A DNA stretch of 64,000 nt from CALGFI01 sp963786805 (GCA_963786805.1 CAWBAK010000004.1:310001-374000); one strand, 5' to 3'. Numbered from the stretch's first letter, positions 54,635 to 63,266 are shown. The notes: generated by a model from the letters alone, not told the origin. Numbers and translations: made by a program.

Positions 54635-55204
54635 ATGGCCCGTCGAACGCTGTTCGTCCTCGCAGCAACGTTCCTTGCCGCACTCGCGCTGCCGACCGTC
54701 GCGATCGCCGGTGGCGGCTGCCACGACGGCGCCACCACGGGCGAAGGCGACACCGTCGAGATGAAGGACGCCTGTTTCCGCCCCTCGACGCTGCAGATCG
54801 ATCCCGGCGACACCGTCACGTTCGTCAACCGCGACGCGATGACCCACAACGTCACGGCGATGGGTTGGGGTCAGTTCGAGGACATGAACCAGGGCGACGC
54901 GTTCCGCGCGACGTTCGAGGAGTCGGGCGTGTACCCGTACGCCTGCCAGTACCACCCGGGGATGACCGGCGCGATCCTGGTCGGCGACGGCACCGGCGCG
55001 GGGGGCGGCGAGGCGGTCATCAGCGGCGGGGTCGCTCAATACCAGCCACCCGCGGATCAGGACGCACAGGTCCTGGCTTCGCAGCCGGTGTCGAACGAAG
55101 CCTCCACGAGCGCGGTCGGCTGGATCGCGGGCGCGGCCATCGGCCTCGCGGTCGGGCTCGGGGGCGGGCTGCTCGTGCGACGCCGCGGCGGTGCGAGCGC
55201 GTAG
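54635..55204 (+). CDS. secreted, membrane-anchored cupredoxin
   Basis: 189 residues: signal peptide (RRTLFVLAATFLAALALP), a plastocyanin/azurin-like domain with type 1 copper ligands His (DAMTHNVTAMG) and Cys/His/Met (YPYACQYHPGMTG), and a C-terminal helix (AGAAIGLAVGLGGGLLV) with a basic tail that anchors it outside the membrane. Likely an electron carrier or copper-binding protein. ATG 54635 follows AAGGGAGG. Confidence 0.9.
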   Translation: MARRTLFVLAATFLAALALPTVAIAGGGCHDGATTGEGDTVEMKDACFRPSTLQIDPGDTVTFVNRDAMTHNVTAMGWGQFEDMNQGDAFRATFEESGVYPYACQYHPGMTGAILVGDGTGAGGGEAVISGGVAQYQPPADQDAQVLASQPVSNEASTSAVGWIAGAAIGLAVGLGGGLLVRRRGGASA

Positions 55205-55221
55205 CGACTGAAGCCGAAAGG

Positions 55222-56271
55222 TCAGTCGGGGACGACGATGCTCGCCTGGCGGAGCTGCAACGTGAGGTCGTGGGTGTCGGTCGAGGCCGCGAGCGCCGCC
55301 TCGACCGAGACCTTCCCGTCCTTGACGAGCTGCAGCAGGCTCTTGTCGAACGTGACCATGCCGTAGTACTCGCCGTCCGCGATGACCTCGTGGATCTCGG
55401 ACGTGCGGTCCGGATCGGCGATGCGCTCGGCGATCCGCCCGGTGTTGATCAAGATCTCGTGGCACGGGACGAGCCCGCCGCCGATCGACGGGACGAGCCG
55501 CTGGCACACGATCCCGCGCAGCGCGCCGGCGAGCGTCAACCGGATCTGTCCCTGCTGGTACGGCGGGAAGAAGTCCAGGATGCGGTTGACCGTCTCCGTC
55601 GCGTCGATGGTGTGCAGCGTCGAGAGCACGAGGTGACCGGTCTCGGCGGCCTGCAGCGCCGCTCGCACGGTCTCGGTGTCGCGCATCTCGCCGATCAAGA
55701 TCACGTCGGGGTCCTGACGGAGGGCGGCACGCATCGCCGAGGGGAAGTCCTCGGTGTCGTTGCCGATCTCGCGCTGGTTGATGGACGCCTGGTCGTCGTG
55801 GAAGAGCACCTCGATCGGGTCCTCGATCGTCACGATGTGGCACTGCCGCTGGTGGTTCACGTGCTCGATCATCGCGGCGAGGGTCGTCGTCTTGCCCGAG
55901 CCCGTCGGTCCGGTCACCAGGATGAGCCCACGCTGCTCGCCGGCGAGCGAGCGGATCGATCCGGGCAGTCCCATCTCCTCGAACGACGGACCGCCGAAGC
56001 GGAGCTTCCGCAGCACGGCGGAGGCCGAACCTCGCTGGCGGAACACGTTCACGCGGAACCGACCGAAGCCCGGGAGCGAGTACGCGAAGTCGACCTCACC
56101 GGCCGTGCGGAAACGCTCGCGACGGTTCTCCGGCACGATCGCCTCCGCGATCGCCTCGGTCTCGGCGTTCGTGAGCGGCGCGCGGTCGAGCGCAACCAGC
56201 TCGCCCGAGACCCGGATCTTCGGGGCCGTCGCCACCTTCAGGTGCAGGTCGGATCCGTCCCCTGCGAGCAA
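55222..56271 (-). CDS. pilT: PilT-type secretion ATPase, N-terminus probably longer
   Basis: 349 residues from the TTG at 56271: the N-terminal GSDLHLKVATAPKIRVSGE, Walker A VTGPTGSGKTTTLAAMIEH, Asp box VTIEDPIEVLF, Walker B VILIGEMRDTET and His box LSTLHTID, as in hexameric pilus-retraction ATPases. The first helix of PilT (GEFHGWLEELL) is encoded just upstream of the TTG in the same frame, so translation should begin farther up, near 56421, after GGGAGG. No ATG, GTG or TTG exists there, which may mean a base error. No other pilus gene is in the window. Confidence 0.88.
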   Translation of the reverse strand: MLAGDGSDLHLKVATAPKIRVSGELVALDRAPLTNAETEAIAEAIVPENRRERFRTAGEVDFAYSLPGFGRFRVNVFRQRGSASAVLRKLRFGGPSFEEMGLPGSIRSLAGEQRGLILVTGPTGSGKTTTLAAMIEHVNHQRQCHIVTIEDPIEVLFHDDQASINQREIGNDTEDFPSAMRAALRQDPDVILIGEMRDTETVRAALQAAETGHLVLSTLHTIDATETVNRILDFFPPYQQGQIRLTLAGALRGIVCQRLVPSIGGGLVPCHEILINTGRIAERIADPDRTSEIHEVIADGEYYGMVTFDKSLLQLVKDGKVSVEAALAASTDTHDLTLQLRQASIVVPD

Positions 56272-56531
56272 TTCCTCGAGCCAGCCGTGGAACTCGCCGA
56301 GGATCCCGGTCGCCGCCGGTTGCGGCGTGCCCTTGTCGCCTCCGCTCGTCGACGCCGTGTCTGGCGCGACGGCGCCCGCGATGGCACCGTTCTCGGACGC
56401 CTCGATGCTCTCGGTCTCGATCAGAGCCTCCCGTGGAACGGTCGATCGCCACCGGACGGTGGCGGCGGCGGGTCTTCTCCCCTATCGGCCGCCGGGCCGG
56501 GATGCCTGAGTTCGGGTCGCCGGGCTCGCCC

Positions 56532-57231
56532 TCAGGCGTCGGCGCCTCGGGCCTCGAGCCGGCAGATGGTCCGCTCGGCCAGTGGCTCGAAGGAAACGAG
56601 GTCGAGCGGGGGCTTGAGCGCCCCGAGCATCCCCTCGATCAGGCCCCGGTGGATCGAGCAGACGAGCTCGCGATGGTCGTCGAGCAGGTCCCGGAACGGG
56701 CAGTCGCGGAGCGAGACCTCGACCGTGCCCTTCCCCCCTCGGCGGAACCGCGGATCGAACCCGGCCTGTGCCATCGCCTCCTGCAGGACGGCGAGGTTCC
56801 TGCCGGCGGGCAGGCGCGTGCCCGGCTTGGGGCCGCCCTGGACCGTGAGGTACTGGCCCCATTCCCGGGCGAGCACGGTGGCGCGTTCCCGCCCCTTGGT
56901 GCCGGTGACCAGCCCCGAGAGGATCTCGGCGAGCAGGCGGTAGTCGCGCCCGGCGTGGCCGTCCTGGTCGATCGCGACGTACAGCGTTTGCGGCCGGCCG
57001 ACGGTCGCGGCGGTCCCGGACCCCCTGCGGGCCTCCTGCCGGACGAGACCCGCCTCCTCGAGCCGGCGCAGGTGCGGGCCGCAGCGTGTTGGGGTGCAGC
57101 GAGAGCCGGGTCGAGAGCTCGCGGACGGAGACGGCGCGGCCCGACAGCCCGAGGTAGCGATAGAGCCGGAACCGGGTGTCGTCGGCAAGGGCCTTGTGGA
57201 CCCGGATCGGCGAGGGCTCAAGCGGCGGCAT
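56532..57231 (-). CDS. SufR-like HTH regulator with C-terminal cysteines, one-base insertion
   Basis: 232 residues after correction. An N-terminal winged helix (HKALADDTRFRLYRYL, VRELSTRLSLHPNTLR) continues, after one base is removed from GGG at 57076-57078, as PHLRRLEEAGLVRQE. The C-terminal part has DCPFRDLLDDHRELVC and ERTICRLEARG, recalling the iron-sulfur-binding cysteines of SufR. It is divergent from mrp, an iron-sulfur carrier, which supports an Fe-S sensing role. It has three cysteines in this region rather than the four I would expect in SufR, so the call is tentative. Confidence 0.7.
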
Positions 57232-57284
57232 CGACGTCTCCTCGCGCCGGCCGTACCATGGGAGTAAGCACGATTCGCACGGTC

Positions 57285-57300
57285 GGAATCAGGATAATCC
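57285..57300. promoter_or_regulatory. possible operator between the SufR-like gene and mrp
   Basis: GGAATCAGGATAATCC is an imperfect palindrome with arms of the form GGAWT and AWTCC separated by six bases. It lies in the 93-base divergent gap. GATAAT at 57293-57298 could serve as a -10 for mrp, although no good -35 is at the right distance. A regulator bound here could control both genes. The evidence is only symmetry and position. Confidence 0.25.
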
Positions 57301-57324
57301 CGCCGACGCAACGGGGAGGTCGCG

Positions 57325-58461
57325 CTGGTCACCGAGGCCGAGGTTCGCGAAGCGCTCCGAGGGGTCAACGATCCGGAGATCGGCAAGCCGATCGAGGATC
57401 TCGGCATGCTCGCCGGGATCCAGGTCGAAGGAGACGCCGTGCGTGTGGACGTGCTCCTGACGATCGCGGGATGCCCGCTCCAGGAGCGCATCACCAGCGA
57501 CGTCACGGCGGCGCTGCAGCCGCTCGGCGTCTCGAGCGTCGACGTCCGGATGAGCCCGATGAGCGAGGAGCAGCGCGCCGGGCTCGTCGGGATGCTCCGA
57601 GGCGGAGCCCAGGAGCAACGGACCTTCTTCACGCAGGGCGATACCACCGTGATCGCCGTCGCGTCGGGCAAGGGCGGCGTCGGCAAGTCGAGCGTCACGG
57701 TGAACCTCGCGTGCGCGCTCGCCGCCGACGGCTACCGGGTCGGCGTGCTCGACGCGGACGTCTGGGGTTTCAGCATCCCGCGGATGATGGGGGTGTCGGG
57801 CCAGCCGGTCGGGTTCAACGACATGATCCTGCCGCTCGAGGCCCACGGCGTGAAGATCATCTCGATGGGCTTCTTCGTCCCCGAGGAGACCCCCGTGATC
57901 TGGCGGGGCCCCATGCTCCACAAGGCGATCGAGCAGTTCCTCGGCGACGTGTACTGGGGCGACCTCGACTTCCTGCTGTGCGACCTTCCGCCGGGCACCG
58001 GCGACGTGTCGATCAGCCTGGCGTCGTTCCTTCCGGGCGCCTCGATGCTCGTGGTCACCACGCCGCAGGAGGCCGCGCGCAAGGTGGCCGAGCGCGCCGG
58101 CAAGATGGCCGAACGAACGAACCTGCGTCCGATCGGCGTGATCGAGAACATGTCGTGGTTCGTGTGCCCGCACTGCGGCGAGCGCGAGCCGATCTTCGGC
58201 CAGGGCGGTGGGCGCGAGGCGGCCGAGACCCTCGGCGTCCCGCTCTTCTCGCAGATCCCGCTCATGGCGGCCCTCCGCGAGGGCGGCGACCTCGGGATGC
58301 CGATCGTCCTCACGGACCCGGACTCCCCTGCCGGTGAGGCCCTCCGCGAAGCCGCGCGTGAGATGGCGCGGGCCACCCGTTCGAAGGTGGGCAAGCCACT
58401 GCCGCTGATGGCACGACCGGGTGCGGTCGCCGCCGGCGGCCACGCGGGTCACGCGCACTGA
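57325..58461 (+). CDS. mrp: Mrp/ApbC-type iron-sulfur carrier ATPase
   Basis: 378 residues if started at CTG 57325. The N-terminal MIP18/DUF59 domain (EVREALRGVNDPEIGKPIE, AGCPLQERI) precedes the deviant P-loop ASGKGGVGKSSVTVNLA, DADVWGFSIPRMMG, CDLPPGTGDVSI and the metal-binding FVCPHCGERE; the tail is His-rich (GGHAGHAH). It transfers 4Fe-4S clusters to target proteins. The DUF59 domain clearly begins before the first ATG (57406), but only CTG is available at 5 bases after GGGGAGG, so either CTG is used or the start codon is misread. Confidence 0.92.
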   Translation: MVTEAEVREALRGVNDPEIGKPIEDLGMLAGIQVEGDAVRVDVLLTIAGCPLQERITSDVTAALQPLGVSSVDVRMSPMSEEQRAGLVGMLRGGAQEQRTFFTQGDTTVIAVASGKGGVGKSSVTVNLACALAADGYRVGVLDADVWGFSIPRMMGVSGQPVGFNDMILPLEAHGVKIISMGFFVPEETPVIWRGPMLHKAIEQFLGDVYWGDLDFLLCDLPPGTGDVSISLASFLPGASMLVVTTPQEAARKVAERAGKMAERTNLRPIGVIENMSWFVCPHCGEREPIFGQGGGREAAETLGVPLFSQIPLMAALREGGDLGMPIVLTDPDSPAGEALREAAREMARATRSKVGKPLPLMARPGAVAAGGHAGHAH

Positions 58462-58475
58462 GGCCAGATCGAGCG

Positions 58476-59414
58476 CTAGGCGTCGAGGAGCTCTTCGCCC
58501 TCTGGCACGTTCGGCTTCGGCGAGGCTCGATCGCGAGGCCACATCGCCCAGACGATCAAGGTCACCGCCGAGATCACCGCGACGGTGAGCCCCGTCCACT
58601 GACTTCCCGTCATCCCGAAGATCCGCTTGTCGACGCGCAGGAAGTCTTCGATCACGCGGCTCGTCCCGTACCACACGCCGAGCGTGAGCGTGAGGACACC
58701 GAGCCGCCGCGGCTGCCGGGAAAGGACGTATAGGAGTAGGAACAGCAGCGTGGCGCTGATCATGTCGTACAGCGCCGTCTGGTGGACCCCGACCCCCGAC
58801 CCGAGGAGCTCCCCCGTCGCCGACGTGAGCGTCGCGCCCTGACGCGTGATCTCGAGGAGCTGACCGCCCTCCAGCGTCGCGCGGCAGGTCTCGGCGACGC
58901 ATCCGAACCCCGGGAGGTCGCCGCCCTGGTACTGCCACGCGAGGAGCCAGCTCGTGGGCTTGCCGAGGTGGTCGCCGATGATCAGGTCGCCGATGCGGCC
59001 GAACGCGATTCCGAACGCCAGACCGATGACGGCCCCGTCCATCACCTGGAAGAAGGAGTAGCCGTACTTGCGGAAGAGAGGGATGTTGACGAGCACCCCG
59101 CCGGCGATGCCGCCGAGGAGCGTCAGGCCTCCGTTCCACAGGGCGAGCATCTCCCCGATCGAGTCGAACTCGGAGAAGTGCCCGATCACGTAGAACAGCC
59201 GCGCGCCGACGATCGTGCCGATCAACGACCAGAACACCATCGAGTTGATGTGCTCGACCGAGACGCCGCGCTTGGGTCCCTCGCGCGACAGGATCCACGC
59301 GCCGAACAGGTACCCCACCGCGATCCCGATCCCGTGCGGACTGATCGCGAGGTCGCCCAACAGGTGGAACCGGTCGATCACGGGCCAGCCGATCGAGGCG
59401 ACGAGCGATGTCAC
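58476..59414 (-). CDS. lgt: Lgt-family prolipoprotein diacylglyceryl transferase homologue with altered signature
   Basis: 312 residues, about seven membrane helices, with the Lgt layout: AISPHGIGIAVGYLFG, IGTIVGARLFYVIGH, NGGLTLLGGIAGG, GRIGDLIIGDHLGKPTSW, HQTALYDMI and YGTSRVIEDFLRVD. Lgt transfers diacylglycerol from phosphatidylglycerol to lipobox cysteines. Several residues regarded as critical in E. coli differ: GRxGN is GRIGD, the following Glu is Asp, and the His of the GGMSFHGG-type loop is Leu. It may be a divergent Lgt or a paralogue with another role. Confidence 0.8.
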   Translation of the reverse strand: MTSLVASIGWPVIDRFHLLGDLAISPHGIGIAVGYLFGAWILSREGPKRGVSVEHINSMVFWSLIGTIVGARLFYVIGHFSEFDSIGEMLALWNGGLTLLGGIAGGVLVNIPLFRKYGYSFFQVMDGAVIGLAFGIAFGRIGDLIIGDHLGKPTSWLLAWQYQGGDLPGFGCVAETCRATLEGGQLLEITRQGATLTSATGELLGSGVGVHQTALYDMISATLLFLLLYVLSRQPRRLGVLTLTLGVWYGTSRVIEDFLRVDKRIFGMTGSQWTGLTVAVISAVTLIVWAMWPRDRASPKPNVPEGEELLDA

Positions 59415-59458
59415 GCGGCGAGTCTAGCGGCGGGGTCGGGAACGGCCACGATGACGGC

Positions 59459-60040
59459 TCAGCCCGCGTCGTCTGAGATGGCGGTGGCGACGGCGCGCCC
59501 GAGCAGGAGGCCGCCCACGACGTCGGCGGGATAGTGCACGCCGACGTAGACGCGCGACGCGCCGACGAGCACGCCCAGTCCGTCCAGCCCACATCGGGCG
59601 AGCGAGCCAGCCCCGAGCTCGCGCCCGGCGGCGGTCGTGAACGCGAGCAGGACCGCCGGATGGCTGCTCGGCCACGAGGTCGCGCGCGGCTCGCCGATCA
59701 TGAGGCGGGTTCCCTCGCGGTCGGCGAGGTACGGGCGAGGGCGTTCGAACACCTTCTTCAATCCCTGACCGGCCAGCCACGCCAGTCCCGCCGCCGCGAG
59801 ACCGCGCGCCGCGGCGCGCCGGCGCCCGGCTAGGGCAAGCACCCCGGCGGCGCCCACCGAGGCCCAGATCGAACCGAGCTCGGTGACCCCGTGGAACAGG
59901 GCATCGGCGGAAGGACCGCGGTCCCTGTTGAGCGCGCGGAACGCGGCATCGTCGAGCTCGCGCCCGCGGCCCGACGAGGTCCACACGCCCACGGCGACCG
60001 CCGCCCCGGCGAGCCCCGCGGCGCGGACCAGGTTGCGCAT
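59459..60040 (-). CDS. PAP2-family membrane phosphatase
   Basis: 193 residues with several membrane helices and the three phosphatase motifs: KKVFERPRP, SWPSSHPA and SRVYVGVHYPADVVGG. Such enzymes remove phosphate from lipids such as undecaprenyl pyrophosphate or phosphatidic acid. ATG 60040 or GTG 60046; neither has a strong ribosome site. It is divergent from the LapA-like gene. Confidence 0.87.
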   Translation of the reverse strand: MRNLVRAAGLAGAAVAVGVWTSSGRGRELDDAAFRALNRDRGPSADALFHGVTELGSIWASVGAAGVLALAGRRRAAARGLAAAGLAWLAGQGLKKVFERPRPYLADREGTRLMIGEPRATSWPSSHPAVLLAFTTAAGRELGAGSLARCGLDGLGVLVGASRVYVGVHYPADVVGGLLLGRAVATAISDDAG

Positions 60041-60108
60041 CTTCACGGTGGGCGATGATATGCGACCATCGATCGCCGGCCGCCCGGCGGACCGGAAGGG
60101 AGAACAGG

Positions 60109-60462
60109 ATGCGACGCGAGGACGACCTCGGACCGGAGGATCCGGAGCGGGATCCGGAACGCGATCGGGAACCCCGGAAGCCGCCGCCTCCTCCACGCTC
60201 GGGGGTCTCGCCACGACAGGTGATCATCGTGCTGTTCGCGATCGTCCTGATCGCCTTCGCGATCGCGAACTTCGATCCCGTCGATGTGAGCTTCCTGCTG
60301 TTCGAGTCCCGGGCGCGCCTGGTCACGGTCATCGTCGTGGCGGCGGCACTGGGCTTCGTGATCGGTTACTTCGTCGGGCGCCCCCCCAGGGAGCTGCGCA
60401 AGAGGCTCCGCAAGTGGCGGGACGACGACCGGGAACGGGACCGCGACCGCGACCGCGACTAG
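60109..60462 (+). CDS. LapA-domain (DUF1049) membrane protein
   Basis: 117 residues: a charged, Pro-rich N-terminus, two membrane helices (VIIVLFAIVLIAFAIANF and LVTVIVVAAALGFVIGYFVG) joined by DPVDVSFLLFESRAR, the LapA/DUF1049 pattern, and a highly basic/acidic tail of RD repeats. Role unknown in Gram-positive-type bacteria. ATG 60109 follows GAAGGGAGAA. Its stop overlaps the convergent SRPBCC gene. Confidence 0.85.
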   Translation: MRREDDLGPEDPERDPERDREPRKPPPPPRSGVSPRQVIIVLFAIVLIAFAIANFDPVDVSFLLFESRARLVTVIVVAAALGFVIGYFVGRPPRELRKRLRKWRDDDRERDRDRDRD

Positions 60463-60914
60463 CCGCGCGAACGCCGCTCGATCTCGCGCTTCTGCGCGAG
60501 GGTCCCGTGCCGAAGCGCGTACTGCGCGCCACCGACCATCCGAAGGCTTCGGGCTGCGAGCGCGCCGAGCGGCCCGCCCTTGAAGCGGTAGTCGACGACG
60601 TGCTCGAGCCGGCTGCGGTCGGGCCCGAGCGGCTCCACGGTCGACGTCACTGCTCCCTGGAGCACCCCGCGGAGCTGGAACTTCGCGCGGCGCGGCGGAT
60701 CCCACTCGAGCACCTGCACCCGGATCTTGGCTCGCACGCCCATGAACTTCATCTCGGTGACGTAGCGCGCGCCCTCGCGCAGCCCGCTCGCCGGCACGCC
60801 CTCCACGCGGGCGATGTGGCGATCCCAGTGCGGGAGGTTCTTGGGGTCCGAGATCGCCTCCCATACGCGCTCAGCCGGCGCGTCGACCTCCACCGAGACC
60901 GTGACGACGCTCAT
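60459..60914 (-). CDS. SRPBCC (START-like) lipid-binding protein
   Basis: 151 residues: VTVSVEVDAPAERVWEAISD, LPHWDRHIARVEG, LEWDPPRRAKFQLRG and SRLEHVVDYRF are the polyketide-cyclase/START-like pattern. It forms a hydrophobic-pocket barrel that binds lipids or aromatics. The ATG at 60914 follows GAGGAGG and overlaps the upstream gene stop (ATGA). Part of a CPBP protease/PNPOx-like/SRPBCC operon. Ligand unknown. Confidence 0.85.
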   Translation of the reverse strand: MSVVTVSVEVDAPAERVWEAISDPKNLPHWDRHIARVEGVPASGLREGARYVTEMKFMGVRAKIRVQVLEWDPPRRAKFQLRGVLQGAVTSTVEPLGPDRSRLEHVVDYRFKGGPLGALAARSLRMVGGAQYALRHGTLAQKREIERRSRG

Positions 60915-61868
60915 CCGGCCTCCTCGGTCCCGCTCGTCCACCCTCGCCACCAGACGTACCGGCGCGGTCGCAGGCGGACCAGCGCGGCGCGGGAGTCGTC
61001 GAGGCCGGCCTTGCGCGCGATCTCCGTCGCGGAGCGCTCCCCCGAGGTCAGGGCGCCGGTCTCGTAGGTCTCGGCGTCACCGCGGGCCATCGCTCCGACC
61101 ATGTGCCGCGCTCGCCACGAGGAGGGGTGGTCGACACCGAGGGCGGCGGGAAGCTTCGGGGTCCTCACGCCGGCGAGCGCGAACGATGTCGGCGGACAGG
61201 ACCGCGTACAGCGCGGCGCCGTCCACCAGCCACGACACGGGGAGCGCAACGGGGCCATCGCTCCCTTCGACCGCGAGCACGCCGGCACCCGCCTCGCCGA
61301 GCGCCTCGCGAACATCGGAGGGCAGCGGCGCGAGCGGCGGCGTTCCCGTGCGGACGGCTCGGAACCGGTCGAGGCTCGCTGCCCCGACGGGCCAGTCGCC
61401 CCACGTCCGTAGCCCCGAGGTCTCGTCGAGGAGCGCCGTGCGGTCGATCGTCAGCTCGACGAACACGCGTCCGGGAGGTGTCCATGCGAACGGAACCCGG
61501 GACGCGTCGACCGCGTAGCCGGCGAAGAACCGCGTGTTCTTCCGCGTGAACCGCACCGCGGCGAGCGCGAGCAGCGGGCCGTTCCGTAGGGACCGCGCCC
61601 ACGAGTCCGGATCGAGGGCGTCGTGCATCGTCGCGGTTCCCGTGAACATCACGGCCTCGCGGCCGTCGCGAACCATGCCCGCCACCCGGGGGTCGGAGCG
61701 CCAGGCGCGCGCCTTCACCGATCCACGCGAGGTGGTCACCCACACCCGCCCTCCGGCCTCGGCGAACACCATCGGTGTAACGTGCGGACCGTCCGGCGTC
61801 ACGGCCGCGACGTGACAGAACGCCCCGCGCTCGAGCAGACGGCGGACCGGCGTCGGCAGCTCGGTCAC
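60911..61868 (-). CDS. pyridoxamine-5'-phosphate-oxidase-like flavin/F420 protein, one-base insertion
   Basis: 318 residues after correction. The N-terminal half is a split-barrel domain (LLERGAFCHVAAVTPDGPHV, VWVTTSRGSVKARAWRSDP, FTRKNTRFFAGYAV). The C-terminal half repeats a similar theme (GEAGAGVLAVEGSDGPVALP). Near 61183-61187 the frame changes; removing one base gives SADI-FALAGVRTPKLPAALG and an end at 60911. Such proteins bind FMN, F420 or heme. GTG 61868 overlaps the CPBP gene by four bases. Confidence 0.72.
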
Positions 61869-62503
61869 GCGCGGACCTTGCTCGACCGAACCACGGGGAA
61901 CGAGATCATCAGCGCCGTCCACGTGAGATGGGAGACGAGCGGCGCGAGGGGTCCGCCGCTCCACCACCCGAGCCCGCTCCACGCGGCGCCCCCGACGACC
62001 GCGCCGGCAACGATCGCGAGGTTGCGGCTCGGCAGGTTCGCCGCCACGTACGCCGTCCACGCGATCAGCGCGCCGAGCGCCGAGGCGTCGAACGCGTCGG
62101 CGAGCTCGGGCTGGAACAGACCGCGCCAGAAGAGCTCCTCCCCCGGAACGCTCAACACGAGCGAGAGGGCGAGCGCCGCGGCGAGCGGGACTCCTTCCTG
62201 TTGCGCGTACATCGCGATGGAGTGCCGGCGGAACGTCTCCCACGGCCGGATCACCGCGACGAACACCCGCGTGCCCGCGTAGAGCGCGAGCCCGGCGGCG
62301 ATCCCGACGCCCGCTGCCGCCAAGGCGTCCACCCGCGGCGTCCACGCCGGAGGGTGGACGAGGAGCGCCGCGAGACCCATCGCCGCAAGGACCGGCGTCA
62401 TCACGCGCCACACGTCTCGCCGGCGGGACGAGACGAACCACCACGCCATGGCCTGCGCGGCGAACCCGGCCACCATGACCGCGACCCTCATCGGCTCGGG
62501 CAT
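61865..62503 (-). CDS. CPBP-family intramembrane metalloprotease homologue
   Basis: 212 residues, six to eight membrane helices. Motif 1, GEELFWRGLFQPEL (EExxxR), is intact, and SHLTWTALM gives the third-motif histidine. The second-motif histidine (FxxxH) expected in AWTAYVAANL is not seen, so activity is uncertain. Known relatives mature prenylated proteins, immunity peptides or signal peptides. Overlaps the PNPOx-like gene by four bases (GTGA). Confidence 0.78.
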   Translation of the reverse strand: MPEPMRVAVMVAGFAAQAMAWWFVSSRRRDVWRVMTPVLAAMGLAALLVHPPAWTPRVDALAAAGVGIAAGLALYAGTRVFVAVIRPWETFRRHSIAMYAQQEGVPLAAALALSLVLSVPGEELFWRGLFQPELADAFDASALGALIAWTAYVAANLPSRNLAIVAGAVVGGAAWSGLGWWSGGPLAPLVSHLTWTALMISFPVVRSSKVRA

Positions 62504-62507
62504 CGGC

Positions 62508-63266
62508 TCAGGGCAGGAACCGGACCTTCGCCGCGAACTCCGCCGTCATCGCGGTGATCACCGCGAGGTAGAAGAACCCGGTCGCCGCCTGCACCGCCGA
62601 GGAGCGAGCTCCGCGAAGCGTCAGCCGGATCATCACCGCGATCAGCGCCGTCGCTCCGACCATCCCGAGCGCGATCCACGACGCGAGGCCGGCCGAGGTG
62701 AGGAGCGGGTTGAAGTCCGAGCTCACACCGCCCGGGCCGAACCCGCCGAGGATCAGCGCCGCAGCCTCGAGGACGACGCCGACGAGCAACAGGTTCGTCG
62801 TGCGGTCGATCGGCTTCCGCGAGAGACCGCGATCGGTGAGGTACCAGTGTCCGAGCAGCAGCCCGTCGATCACAGCGCCGAGGAACGAGGCACCGGCGAG
62901 CAGCTGGAGGAGCGCGACGAGCCACGTTTCGCCCGCGGTCCCGGCCATCACCACCAGGAGCGCGAGCGACAACGGCGCCGCCGCGATCCCGAGCACGCGT
63001 GCAGCCGTTTGGCGCCTTGCCAGAAGCAGCACAACGCAGACGAGGAGCACGATCGTGAGCGCCATCGAGAGCCGGAGCGACCAGAGACCGGACTCGCTCC
63101 CCTCAACGCGCCCGGCGGCGACCGAGGCCCACGTGGCGCCCGACAGGACGAGCAACACCGAGCCCGTGAGCGTGAAGAACCCGCGCTTCACCTCGTTCCA
63201 CAGAGGGCTGAGGAAGAGCAAGAGGAGCCCGCCCGCGACCGTCTCGGCGAGGACGAGCGCCGACAC
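62508..63266 (-). CDS. polytopic membrane protein of unknown function
   Basis: 252 residues with about seven hydrophobic segments (LAETVAGGLLLLFLSPLW, LTIVLLVCVVLLLARR, PLSLALLVVMAGTAG, LLLVGVVLEAAALILGG, ATGFFYLAVITAMTAEFAAK) and a notable loop GLLLGHWYLTDRGLSRKPIDR. The His and conserved charged residues within that loop hint at a cofactor or substrate site, but I do not recognise the family. It ends 4 bases before the CPBP gene and is probably in the same operon. Confidence 0.7.
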   Translation of the reverse strand: MSALVLAETVAGGLLLLFLSPLWNEVKRGFFTLTGSVLLVLSGATWASVAAGRVEGSESGLWSLRLSMALTIVLLVCVVLLLARRQTAARVLGIAAAPLSLALLVVMAGTAGETWLVALLQLLAGASFLGAVIDGLLLGHWYLTDRGLSRKPIDRTTNLLLVGVVLEAAALILGGFGPGGVSSDFNPLLTSAGLASWIALGMVGATALIAVMIRLTLRGARSSAVQAATGFFYLAVITAMTAEFAAKVRFLP

